64,000 nt of DNA from Rhopalosiphum padi (Eukaryota; Arthropoda; Insecta; Hemiptera; Aphididae): assembly GCF_020882245.1 (NCBI RefSeq), contig NC_083600.1, positions 25,482,001 to 25,546,000 of the forward strand. The letters are read 5' to 3'. Numbering within the stretch: position 1 is the stretch's first letter; every line of letters begins with the position of its first letter. The position numbers and the translations under genes are program-made. The notes beneath the pieces are model-generated. The model did no database searches and was not told the DNA's origin. It was given only the letters and a program-made list of their open reading frames with translations. Below are positions 25,781 through 37,999 of the stretch, one piece after another.

Positions 25781-28403
25781 AAGTTACCACTGTTTTTAGT
25801 TTCCTAGCAACTTGGGTCGTTGGATGTAGTAACTTCAATACCGAATAGGTAGTGAACTTGTTTCATGTTATTTTGACTAAACAAAAGTTTTATGTATTTC
25901 AGTAAGTTATATTTTAGTATTCTTTTTATTTTTCATTATATTTTCTTAAAAATACTTTTGAAATTATTGTGTTCAATCCTATTTAATTCTAAATAATTAT
26001 TTAAAAGTTATACATCACACATTACATTATATTATCATTTAATTGATAGGTAAATGTTTTTTTTCACACTAAATTAAAACTATTGTTATTATTTTAATTC
26101 TAATTATGTTTAATGAGTTTTTTTTAAGCTTAAAATAATAAGCTGACTGAATTCTATTTTTGCAGTTTGCCTCTGCTAGCTGCAGTTTATAACATGATAT
26201 TTATTCTTGAATCATAATCGTAATGGTATTGTAGTATTTTACACAAATATACCTTGATGAGTCAAAATTTAACCTGCTTTTACAGATTCAATGACCTTGT
26301 GTTATTTTTATTTATGTTTATTACCTTACAATAACGAATTATCTTTTTAAAGGTAAGTATTTAAGACTGGGAAAAGGTATCTTAATTTAATTACAATTTG
26401 TAATTTAAAAATAAGTAAATAGTAAATTTATTATTTAATCGATTTGATAAATCATTATTTGTCTTTATAGCTTAAGTAGGTAAATAACACTATTGCCTTG
26501 TATTAGTTAGGTAATAATATAATGTTCTTACATTTTATTATTTCAACAATATTTATTCCCAATATATAATTCAACAAGTTGAATAATTTGAATTAATACA
26601 TGTATTACTAATCATTTTTAATATTTTATTACTTATATACCTAAGCGACTAAGCATAAGCACCCATTTAATTTTAAATAGGTAATACCTACCTACAAGCT
26701 ACAATTTAAAATAAAATTTTACCTATTTACTATCACTTTTACTTTTTAAAAGTTACAACAATATTAAGTCATTGAATATCCTTCAAATAATTAAATAGTA
26801 TTATTCCGTCTGGGTCCAAATTGTCCACCTATCTGGTTGTCGCATTTTTCAGTCTACACTATTTTAATTTATGCTACTAATTATTAATTATTAAGAAGTA
26901 AAACGAAAAATGAATTAATGATTAATAGTATGTATGACCAACGAATTCCTACAGATTTTTTGATAAGTTACCTTTTCTAAAAACAAATAATTATGCGTTG
27001 GTAAAACATCGTCTATCTCTGTATAATAATGTTACGTAATATTATGGAGAACTCTTTTATGAGGAGATATACATAAAAATGTAGAAGATGTCAAAATATG
27101 TACTAGATTGGTGATCTATAGGTTAAAATTTAAATAATTTAATAATAGATATAAATATAGGTGTAGGTATAAATGGTATAATATTAAATACGTAATGACA
27201 AACGATTCAAGTTCATAGGGCCTACAATTAATATTTTTTAAATGTTTAATTTAGTAGAATTTTGAACTTCAAAAAAATTATGCATAGGTATAAATAAATA
27301 TGTGATTTATATTTTAGATAGCTATACAACATAAAATCTGCTTTCCATAACTGCAGGTGTTGTGTAAATATTCTGTTTTACCGATTATTTTAAAAAGTAC
27401 TAAGTTATTCAATACCTATTTAAGATTGAATCATTTTTATTATTACCATATCTGACGTTAAATATACGAAAAACACATTATTGTTCAACCAATAGTAAGT
27501 TATGTTTGTTGTTCCGCTCCTAAACTAAAATGGGACATTGCCACATTGAGACCAACAAGACAACAACATTCCATTTCATGTTATACTTTGAATATAAATT
27601 ATAATAACTATCTAGCAGTAGGTAGATATCTCTTGTCCGGTTGTCATTATACATAGCCACATCGGTAGTTCCGTGGTTGCGTCCATTAATTTATCATCTA
27701 ATGAACTTTCAAGTGTTCAGTAGGTAGAGCCAGTAGGTATATATTTTATACTGTATACCTATTAAATATTATATTTATATATTACATGTATAAAAAACTC
27801 TTAGAAATATTAGCAGATAGCAGTTTCTATGCGAAATAATTTTTTATACCTACCACAAACACGTTGATTTCGACATTTAGATTTTATTTGATTACATTAT
27901 TATTATACCGTTTCATATCCGTCTAACAATATTATACGTTCATAATTCAAACTAGAAACTATTGTTATTGAGCAGGTTATAGTAAACTTAAATTTGTATA
28001 TATTTCAAACTTACGATATATCATATTATACATGTACGACTTGTACGAGTTATGTGAAAAACTGTAAGCTTTGCGACCACCGGCGTCTAACAGGTGTCCT
28101 TACACCGGCCCCTCATATTGAAATTTTAAAATTCTATCTATATCCATAATCCATTAATATAGATAAAGGCAGGTAGCTGATCATTATAAGAGTCTTGACA
28201 TCTGTGAAGCAAATGGAAATTCGTTCCAATATCTTAAAAGCCATAAATGTCATCTATTTTTGGCGCCAATGCATTATTGGCATGACTTAACCAATGATTT
28301 TCACTATACAAATTTTTTATAATATGTAATAATGTATTGAGAACAAGCATTTTCTGCCTATAGCCTATAGGTTACATTGGCAAAGTATTCCGTTTGTATA
28401 GAC
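25781..28403. other. AT-rich intergenic DNA
   Basis: No gene recognised. A GC-richer patch at about 28070-28115 (ACCACCGGCGTC ... ACACCGGCCCCTC) looks like one end of a transposable element, but no partner end was found. Confidence 0.4.
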
Positions 28404-28701
28404 CAGCGGTTCCCAACCCATGGGCCGCGGCCCACTTGTGGACCTCGAGCATTGTGATACTGGGCCGTGAACCATATAATATTAAATATTATATATTTAA
28501 AATAAAAGTACCTATTACATATTTTTATTATATATATATAATAATATTTAATTCTTGTATTTCTAATAATTGCCGTATGTATAGTATATATATGATATAT
28601 CTATGTGTGTGTGCTCACGTATATATAGGTATATAGGTGGGCCTCAACATTTTTTTTAAAAAATCGATGAGCCGCAAAACTAAAAAGGTTGGGAACCGCT
28701 G
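28404..28701. mobile_element. 298-bp hAT-type MITE with perfect ends and TSD
   Basis: The left end reads CAGCGGTTCCCAACC and the right end is its exact inverse, GGTTGGGAACCGCTG. The 8-bp duplication GTATAGAC is perfect (28396-28403 and 28702-28709). Inside, GGGCCGCGGCCCACTTGTGG (from 28422) is shared with the eroded copy at 15981-16216. The perfect ends and duplication suggest a recent insertion. The short open frames here are not genes. Confidence 0.93.
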
Positions 28702-28709
28702 GTATAGAC

Positions 28710-29200
28710 TATTTGAAATAAGGAATTTATCGTAAACTAGTACTAGTCGCAACAATGTCAACATGGTTTTAGAATGAATTTTGGCGATAGTCGTTTGAAT
28801 TTGGACAAATTTTACTATAGCAAAAAATGTCCAAAGGTAACCCATTATACATTATACACTATGTTTACTAATTAATAAGTAAAATTTACATCAGTAAAAT
28901 TAAAATGTTGCAAATTATAATTTTTATGGATTTATTTGAATTATGAATTTTGATCAATCACAAATCAAAAATATATTGAATTCATAAATGGGCGATGATA
29001 TTGTAGCCTATATTTTGAAATTCCAGTACAAAAGCTATTATACTTTGAACGTAAAATTCTAAAGCTGTTATTAATGATGGAAATCGGAGAAAATATTTTT
29101 ATTAAAACAGATAAGTAGCCAAATAGGTATCTAAATGTTCTGTATAAAGTAAGTAATTAAGACACGCAGGACCGTTCAATTATTAACAACTATATAGGTA
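28710..29200. other. AT-rich intergenic DNA
   Basis: Nothing recognised. At 29201 a single end-like sequence (CAGTGGCGCCTAGTGGCG) begins, but its right end was not found. Confidence 0.35.
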
Positions 29201-29574
29201 CAGTGGCGCCTAGTGGCGTAAATACGAGGGCCGGTGCACGGCGGTGCACTTGCACTCCCTGGCAATATATAGCAGGTGTAAAGATATGCGTTTGCACCAG
29301 CTGAAATAAATTGAACTCAAAAATCAAAATGTTATAAAAATATAATTTTATTTTATTGTTTTATTGAATTGTTTGATAATGTTTTTTATTGAATGATTAT
29401 TGTTATGATTTTCACCCAGGGGGGCTCTAAGACTTGGTTGGGGGACTAAGTCAACTTTTCGCAAAACTTTATAATTGTACACTTATTAGTTATTACATAC
29501 ATATTATTATTTATTTTAGTAAATCTGTATGCTGCAGAGAAACATTCACAGGCAAATACATCATTTGTCACTGC

Positions 29575-29719
29575 TACTATTGAAACTATAGGTCATAGGA
29601 ACATCAGAGCCAACCTCGAAATAGCCGACAGCCTTCAAGAAACATTAGGCCCCGATCCAGACAGCATCAAAACAGTTTTTAAATTCTTAAAATTATCAAA
29701 ATTGTATGGCCTAATTTAA
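29575..29719 (+). mobile_element. LINE ORF2 C-terminal fragment
   Basis: The plus strand reads IETIGHRNIRA, NLEIADSLQETLGPDPDSI and FKFLKLSKLYGLI, then a stop at 29717-29719. This is typical of the last residues of Jockey/CR1-type retrotransposon ORF2 proteins, which end in a 'l..aLgpd...i..il.FlkktnlynlI' block. It is a 5'-truncated copy, the usual product of incomplete target-primed reverse transcription. Confidence 0.6.
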
Positions 29720-31456
29720 TACCATTATATCAACCTAATAATGACTAATGTTATTAAATTGTACTAAATATATAGTACATATATATATACCATTGTAGTC
29801 TTATTCCTTTTATTTATTATTTTGTTCATAAATTAAAATATAATAATAAATACAATCTCCATGTACATAACATTTATTTTCCAACAGCCAATAATAATTG
29901 TTGTCGTGGTTACAACATAAATTAAAAAAATATTTATATATGTATGTATATATCGGGTATCGGCCAGAAAATAGGAGACGTTCATACTCACGACAGACTA
30001 TATAATTGCATTTTATTTTTGATTTACATTATATAACTCAATAGCGCCGATTGTAAATGAAACAAGTAATTTAAATAATTTGATTTATCCACTCATACAT
30101 CAAAACATTATTTTTTTTAAACAGTTATAAATAAATATACCTGCAATTTAAATATAAATAATTTAATGAAATATTCTTTTGTTTAATAGAATTATATCAG
30201 AAAGACTTTGCACACTCTGCAGTAGGTACTCTATTGAACTACCTGAAGTGCGTGCTCAGTGCCACAGTACTTATGCAAATTTTAATACTATTTATGGTAG
30301 TATTATATACAGTATACAATAGTATTTTTTGATAAAAATAAATTGACTTGTCATTTGATAACGGGCGTATGCATCCATTTAATTTCAAAATGCTAGGGTG
30401 TATACCTAATGTATATGAGTTTTGTAGTGCATAAAAAATAGTATACACAAATTCATATAACTAACAAGAAATTAAAAGAGTTGTATGTTTAAGAACTGTT
30501 GTTTACAAATATTTATTATACAATTTGTTTTATGTGTATGCCAATTATTATAAAAAAAAAGTTGTAATGTTTTCCTTAATTTTCCAATTTATGGTTTGGT
30601 TTTAATTTTGTTTTATTTATGATGGTTTTTAAAAACATTGTATGTTAATAATACAATAAAATTTGTTGGACATCCATTTAAATTTTTCAAAGTAGCTGGT
30701 GGGCTAAATAACTAAAAAGCAAGAAAAAAAAAGTAGTTGAGAAATTCAGAAGGATTTAGGTACTAATTTAAGATTTATATTTAATATTTAGAATATTTTG
30801 GAGAGGGTATATAACTTTTTTACTTATAATAAGTGGCAACATTTTAGCACCTCTAATCGTTAAAAAGTTATTTGTCTTACTATTCAACCCTCTTGCCCCG
30901 TCGGCCGACACTGCACATAATAATATGAAATCAGATTTTAGAAGTATCTACAATTATTTTATTTCTTGATTGTTAATACCTACCACGTGCATTCAACTAC
31001 TTGCAAATTGATTGCATTAATTATTTTTCTAAGAAATAATAAATATAGCCACTGTCATCGTTACTCTTAATTAATGTTTCAATAGTTACTGTAACTATTT
31101 ATATTTATATACCTAGTTAGTAGTTATTTGATAACTGGTATTAGTGGTATAATATTCAATATTAATTCTAAATCCATTAAAATATTTAATAGGAATTGTT
31201 TTATTTAATAGTCTGTTTATAGTTTATTATATACTTGATTTTAATTTGCTTATTTTATCCTCCAAAAATAGGATAAAATATAATTACTAATTAACAATTA
31301 CTTAATAGGTATTATTTAAGTTAAATGGATATAAATGATTTATATAATTATATAAATAAACACCATATTATTATGTTAGATGTTTAAAAACAAATTTATT
31401 AACACTAAAATAAATTAAAAATACACTGAACTTTTTCAATTATATCTTGCTTCAAA
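29720..31456. other. AT-rich intergenic DNA
   Basis: No gene recognised. An isolated GC-richer patch CTTGCCCCGTCGGCCGACAC at about 30892 could be an orphan transposon end. Confidence 0.4.
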
Positions 31457-31610
31457 CAGGTACGTATACAGAGGGAGGTTGGGGTTCAACTCCTCCCCGT
31501 AATATTTTCGATTAATGAGGAACAAATTGTTTTATTATGTTGCGGCACAATTTGTATTGCTAAATTTTGTAAACCCTCCCCCCCGAAATTTTTTTTTGTG
31601 TACGTGCCTG
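31457..31610. mobile_element. 154-bp hAT-type MITE
   Basis: The left end reads CAGGTACGTATACA and the right end read inward CAGGCACGTACACA. The 8-bp flanking repeat has one mismatch (GCTTCAAA 31449-31456, GCTTCAGA 31611-31618). It is non-coding, with CCTCCCC and CCCTCCCCCCC blocks inside. Confidence 0.78.
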
Positions 31611-31618
31611 GCTTCAGA

Positions 31619-32195
31619 ATAAACGAATTTTAAGACAGTGCAGATAAATAATAATATTTACGTATACGATTTAAGTACTATTTTTTTCAAATAAATACAT
31701 AATTGTTTATAACTGTGAATTGTGATTGTATTGTTGCTCTATGTATATTTTTATTTTCTTGATTTTTAATCAAGTATAGTTATTGAAATGAAAAAAGTCT
31801 GAATTTTTAAAACTTCAAGAATTATTGTTAAATAGGAAAACAATAAAAATATAACTCAGTTGTAATGAGTAGATGGATAATTAAGCTAGCTTTAACATAA
31901 AATATTAATAAGAAAGATCCGATATTACACCCAAGTGGTATATAACGGTTTGAAATGGTTGAATCCTAAATGAATCTACAATAATTTAATAAATACAAAA
32001 TATTAAATTTCTATTTTTTTAACTTTTCTCCAAAACTATTATAGCTAAAAAGTTGATTGATAGATAGCTAATCAAAAAAATATAGTTATCTTTTGCTAGA
32101 TTTTCAATAAGCGTGGTAGATTACCGAAACTGGAGAACGGATTTTGTTATTTATAGGGTCTTGTTAGATTCACTTTGGCTAGGAGAAGTGTTGTG
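31619..32195. other. AT-rich intergenic DNA
   Basis: No gene recognised. Confidence 0.4.
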
Positions 32196-32350
32196 AAGAT
32201 TTTCAGAACTATATCTTCAATCGTTAACTCACTACAAAGCTATAAAGCTGAAAAACATAAAAAACGGCAAATAAAATGTGTTTTAATTTTTTTTTTTTTT
32301 TTGAAGCTTTGTAGTGAATTAACTATAAAATATAAAGTTCTGAAAATCTT
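32196..32350. repeat. Inverted repeat, 46-bp arms
   Basis: The left arm at 32196-32241 starts AAGATTTTCAGAACT and ends CACTACAAAGCT. It is the reverse complement, with few mismatches, of the right arm at 32305-32350 (AGCTTTGTAGTGAATTAAC ... GTTCTGAAAATCTT). The 63-bp spacer includes a poly-T run. It could fold into a hairpin; no target duplication was seen. Confidence 0.8.
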
Positions 32351-34752
32351 TACTGGATCTATCTCACTAAATGAAAACGAAAATAAAATACATTAAATAA
32401 ATATATAGCATACAATTAATAAATTTCTAAAAATTGAAAATCAAGAAAGTTTAAATGCCGATCCTTGACTTGGCAAGCGTTTTTTTTTTTAGGTTTACAA
32501 TTTACAATATGACGTATATAAAAGTGTGTACCTATTATATACTATGATAGTATATGATGCAATAATACATAGTTGTTGCCTGTTGGTATTAAGTTGCTAC
32601 AGTTGATGCCTTGATAGTATATTGTTCGTCTTCGTTGGTACGTATACCAAATACGTATGTCATATATTACCATTTACCACCATTATTACTTTTACTTAGT
32701 AAAATATTCTTACACATCATAATTATTCAGAGGTTACCAAACTTTGTTTTTAGAGTACCATTCATGTTTATTACTCGTACGTATATCAGTCACATACCAC
32801 TAACAATTACAATAGTATTATAGCCTAAAAAATAAAACTGTTTACAATGTCCAAAAATGTATATTATACAATTAATAATAATTATTATTGGTTATAATTT
32901 ATAGTTGATATTGAATAATTAATATAAAATAATATTAGATTCACCACAAGCATTGAAAAATTTAAAAAAAAACCAAATAAATGTTCCGTACTATCGTATG
33001 ATCACTGTTCAGTTTTAGCGTACCTACAATTTGGTCAATTTGGAAACCATGGATTATAATACTTATACGAGTACATAAATGATATTATATACTAAGTATA
33101 AAGCTGAAATATTTGAGTAAAAACACTATAAATAGTATAATAATTAAAAACTTTTAAATAGTTATTAAATAAATAATAAAACTGATGTCTTAAGATGAAG
33201 ACAACATTAAATAGTAATTGGTAAGTATAATGACTTGCAATCAAAATTATGGTTTTTTAAGTTAGAGTTGAGAGACAGCTTGGAGATTCCCGGTGGTCTG
33301 GCTAATAATATCTGCAGGACGGCTAGACGGTTCTTGGTTTAATGTATATTTAATTGGTATAAAATATTCAGTGGTCATATTATATCATTTAAATCATATT
33401 AGAAATTTTAACTTTCAAATTTAAATTGTTTAAACTTGTAAATAAATAATTAATTTTAATACACCCGACTAGAGTTAAATTTTGAGAGTTTTAAAGCTTC
33501 CATAACAATAAATTACTATCTATTAAAAAATAATTTTGATTTATATTGTAATAGAATGTTTAAAAAGAGCTTTAGCTTCTTCGCTTATTTTTTCCTCCCG
33601 AATTACGTATAATGTGTTAACTTAAAGATATTTTCAAATACTGGTGCCTATAGACGAACACAAATACACAATTTTTAACCAGATAGCCTAAATTGTACTA
33701 ACAATTAATACAAATTCAAATTTTTGACAATTGCTCAAAAACTGCAGTACTTTTTGATAATACTTGTATATATATTTTTGTCTGAAAATATCGTTATTTG
33801 AAAATATTTGGTTTGATTATAAATAACTAGTCAATCCTGCGTGGTGTTGCCAGTGGAATTAAATGTAAATTTCATATATTTTCAACTCAGTAATTTGGGT
33901 TGCTTTGACCAAATATAATAGATACGTGTACAACTGTACAATTATATCCAAAATATAACGTTTGTAATAAAGAGTAGACATTTTATCGATCGAAAAAATT
34001 GTTAAGTCATTATTATTATTGAGTTATTAAAGACATAATACCATGGAGCTCCTGTGATTAATCGATAGAAAATATTTTGGAAGGCTTGGATATAATTCTC
34101 TCATGAAGCCATAGATAACAATAACGTCTTACACCCATAAATGTTGTAAGAGAGTTGTATATATAATATAAGATTAGCAGATAATGTTACTAATGTTAGC
34201 TTGGAGCTTGGAACCTATAAGTGGCCTTAGTAAGTAATGTTTATCGATTTCAGCTTTTTGAGTTTGTCCTAAAAATTTGATGCGCAAATTAAAATGTCGA
34301 TTATTAATTCAAGATATTTTACTTCATTTGAGTAGAGGGTGGTCGGGTGATGGTCTGTACAAAAGAAGCAGTGTGGCAAAGTGCCCCCATATATGTCATA
34401 TATATAAATATATAATATGTAATATCAATATATTATATAATATTATGTATGATAAAAAAAATCTTTGCTCATTTATTAATGTGTATAAGTGCATGCATAA
34501 TAATACATTTTAATCATAATTTCTAATTACCTACTTATTCTGGTTATTTCTAACTATTTGTATTAGTTTGAAACAAAGTTACGCAGTAAACTCGTATAAT
34601 AATATTTAATTAAGATACCAGTTGTTGCCTATTGGTATTTATTATTTTGTAATAAGCTACGTGGAGTGTGGACAATTTATTTTAGTGCTGCATTAATTAA
34701 GATTTCAGTTAACCGTTCAGGCCGTTCATAGATACGTAGATATAATATTATA
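32351..34752. other. AT-rich intergenic DNA
   Basis: No gene recognised. The segment at 33270-33345 (GAGATTCCCGGTGGTCTGG..., GCAGGACGGCTAGACGG) is GC-richer than its surroundings and unexplained. Confidence 0.35.
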
Positions 34753-34958
34753 CAGGATGATTCACCAAGGTTTTCATTTCAAAAAACAGAAATTCGTATT
34801 CTTATAAGCTTAGAACAGTTATAACATTACTTAAAATACAAAATATTTTAAGAATTTGAAAATATGGTCTTTAAATTCTTTATTTCCAAAAATCAGAATT
34901 TTAATAAATTCTTTATCAAATTAAAAATGGGTGTCAGCATGATTGATGAAACATCCTG
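34753..34958. mobile_element. Short TIR element, Tc1/mariner-like MITE (degenerate)
   Basis: The left end reads CAGGATGATTCACCAAG and the right end read inward CAGGATGTTTCATCAATC. A TA precedes the left end; the right-hand TA is not preserved. Its ends resemble those of the element 280 bp further right, so the two are probably distant relatives. Confidence 0.5.
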
Positions 34959-35236
34959 TGTGTACTATATACAGTTGACTATACATTTGTAAATATTTAT
35001 TAATTATAATCACAATTTGTACAGTGTCGTAAATCATACCTATTACCAGCAATGTTGTCATTTGAATATATTTCACAGTAATTCGAATCGTTGTCACTAG
35101 TTTTTTTTTGTATAATAAATACTTGCATATTACACATGTGTAGATTATTAATTGCTTAATTATAAAATGTTTTGATTTGTATAATTATTTTAAATTTGAT
35201 GAAAATACTCCATATTTTATTGATTTTTATATTATA

Positions 35237-35660
35237 CAGAATGATTCACTTAGCATGTTCATTTTTTTTTTATTAATTAATTTTTTTTAAATTCCGATTT
35301 TTACTCTTTTTTTATTATACTATGAAGACTACAATTTAAAATACCTATATACATAGATATTTTATGCAATTTCAATTCAAGGTCTGTCCTGTATTTGTGT
35401 GTTAATATTTTCAAAAAAAAAAATTGGCCGATTAACAATTTACTGTAATAGCGGTTCTCTCATTTGTTAAAGAAGTTTCTATCTCTACTGGTAGCATAAT
35501 CCTTAAATAGTATAAAAAATCTAAATATTTGAAAATATGATTTATAAGTATAATAGTTATACTTCAGAATTAAAAAAAAAAAATAAATAAAATTCGAATA
35601 AATATATTATTAAAGGAAAAAGTGTGAATGAACGATGAACACGCTAGGTGAATAACTCTG
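35237..35660. mobile_element. 424-bp TA-flanked MITE (Tc1/mariner-like)
   Basis: The left end reads CAGAATGATTCACTTAGCAT and the right end read inward CAGAGTTATTCACCTAGCGT, with similarity continuing for about 27 bp. It is flanked on both sides by TA (35235-35236 and 35661-35662), the expected target duplication of Tc1/mariner elements. It is non-coding. Confidence 0.72.
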
Positions 35661-35662
35661 TA

Positions 35663-37990
35663 TATTAGTGTGATTTGGGCATAATCTGTACCTAATTCCT
35701 TTCGTCGGATTAGGTTAGTTTGTGTCAAACATATCGTCTCATATATCAATATTTCTCATGAAATGTAGTTAGTTTTGCCTATCCTAAACCCCTTAATTAT
35801 CGCTTTCAAATCATCTTGAAAACGATGAACAACACGTAACGTTGGACATACTAAGGTTGAACAAAAAATTACTAATTTGCTTTTTAAATTTAAATATATT
35901 TAAGTACAATGTTACGTTATATGATACAATGTATTATTATCACTTATAACGTAAAATTAATTTATCAATTTTACTTTATTGTGACTATATATTATACATC
36001 TAATTTACATTTTTTTTTACCATATTCCCATGAAAACTTAATTGCTTTAAGTTAGTTTAAAAATGTATACAAAATAATATAATGTAATATCATATAATTT
36101 TAACATGTATACGTATTAGTTTAACAACTAATGTTGTTGAAAATAATTTAGAATTAAGTATTTATTATTTGATTTTGTAGGTAGGTACTTCAGTATTTGT
36201 TATTTATGTCTTATATAAGTTATCATTTTGTAAGATAATATTAATGAATAATGATTGTTTATTTGGATTACCCGATGAATTAATTTGATTTAGATAAGTT
36301 ATCAATTTATTTATGAATTGTTTAAGAAAAACCTCGAGTACTTTAAATTGTATTCGTGCCTATTCATGGATCAAAGATTAATATTAAGATTACTACGAAG
36401 CTAAAATTATATGGTTTAGTACATTTACAAATAACAATAAAAGTGCCGATTGTATTAATTATTACGTATGTATTATATTATACTTTATCGTAAAATAATA
36501 TTTTATAATCTATAATCTATATTCAATGCAATAAAAATACTATATTATGTCTACATATGTACACTACACATATGATAGGCTATGCACAATTCAAGACTTA
36601 TAAAATACGACTGAAAACGTATATGTTGTACTTAACTTCTATACCTACTCACCAGTTTATTCTTGTTATTTAATAAATGTATAAAATATTAATTAGCCAT
36701 TGGTAAATATTTTATAACGTCTTTATCATATTCATTCAGTATTAATAATTAATTACAATTTTGATGAACCGAAAAGAGATTTTAAACAGTTTGTAATTAA
36801 TACGGTGTTGGATTAGAGTGATTAAATCTAAACTATAACTATAACTATAACTATTATATCTAAATATATTTACACGTTTGTTTTTCGAACATGATTTGAC
36901 TAGTTCTATCAAAACAACAAAATTGTATTCATCGAAATCACTATTTTTATTGTAAGTTAGTTTTTTTTTTATGATAATATATACAATATACATTAATAAA
37001 TAATACGTCAATCTCAATATCATGTATTCAAGCAATCATGAGTAAGTATGGGTAGGTAGAGGTGTAATAGCTAACGGAACGTTATCTTATCTATGAATAA
37101 TAGCTGATGGAATTTATTATTTATACATATATATACAAAAACAAATGAATAAAAAAGTAATCCTTTTACATTATAAAAAAAAAATGGTGGTTACTACGAT
37201 TTAGAATTGACCATTAAAATATTATGTAATTCACGAATAGATACGTTAATTTTAACATTTTAATTGTAATACCTACTGTTAATAGCCAATAGGAATTGTG
37301 TGTGCAGTTGTACAGTGTACACATCACCATTACCGCAACATGTTATTATTATTACTATTATTATTATTATATTATAATATACTTAATGGATTCCTCGTTT
37401 TCTTGTATGCCAAAAATATTATGTGGGCCCTAATACTGGTGTTTTACGCAGTAGTGCATAATATTTTAAGTTTCAACTAAATTGCCGAGCGTGCAGTGAC
37501 TCATTTAACAGGTGTTACCTAAAGCTATAATGGTACTTTACTACATATCATGACTATTCGTCGAACAATATTCGTCCCATAAATCCTCTCAGATTACACG
37601 GATGGACATTGGGGAAAAAAAATAATAAAATATTAAAACGCCTCATAAGTGTGTGCGTTTTTAAGATTACATAATGCAATGCTCGTATTTTTTAAGTTAA
37701 AAATCGTTCATAATCATAATAGTGATTATTGGCAAGTAATTTTAATATTCATTAATTCGCGTACTACTGCGTTGTATGAAATAATTTTTTCCCGTGTGTG
37801 AATAAGCCGCTTCAAGAGGCCAAAATAATGGGCATTCTTTTTAGTGTCGTTACTCGTTATAATACATTTCGCACGTCGGTGTTTTTCGAGCATTCAATAA
37901 TATAACGATAAAAAATATGATGATTATGACGATTATAATAGTAATAATAGTAATAATAACAATAACAAAACAATAATAACAATAATAATT
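35663..37990. other. AT-rich intergenic DNA
   Basis: No gene recognised. Frames that read open here are short and lack family features. AAT/ATA-type triplet runs at 37920-38000 lead into the GC-rich island. Confidence 0.4.
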
Positions 37991-37999
37991 AATAATAAC

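Noticed and set aside
29201..29460. Possible MITE beginning CAGTGGCGCCTAGTGGCG
   Set aside because: No matching right end or target duplication was found, so no boundaries can be given.
36742..37035. 97-codon minus-strand frame
   Set aside because: AT-rich composition (Ile/Tyr/Lys-rich) with repeated YSYS from a short tandem repeat and no family resemblance.
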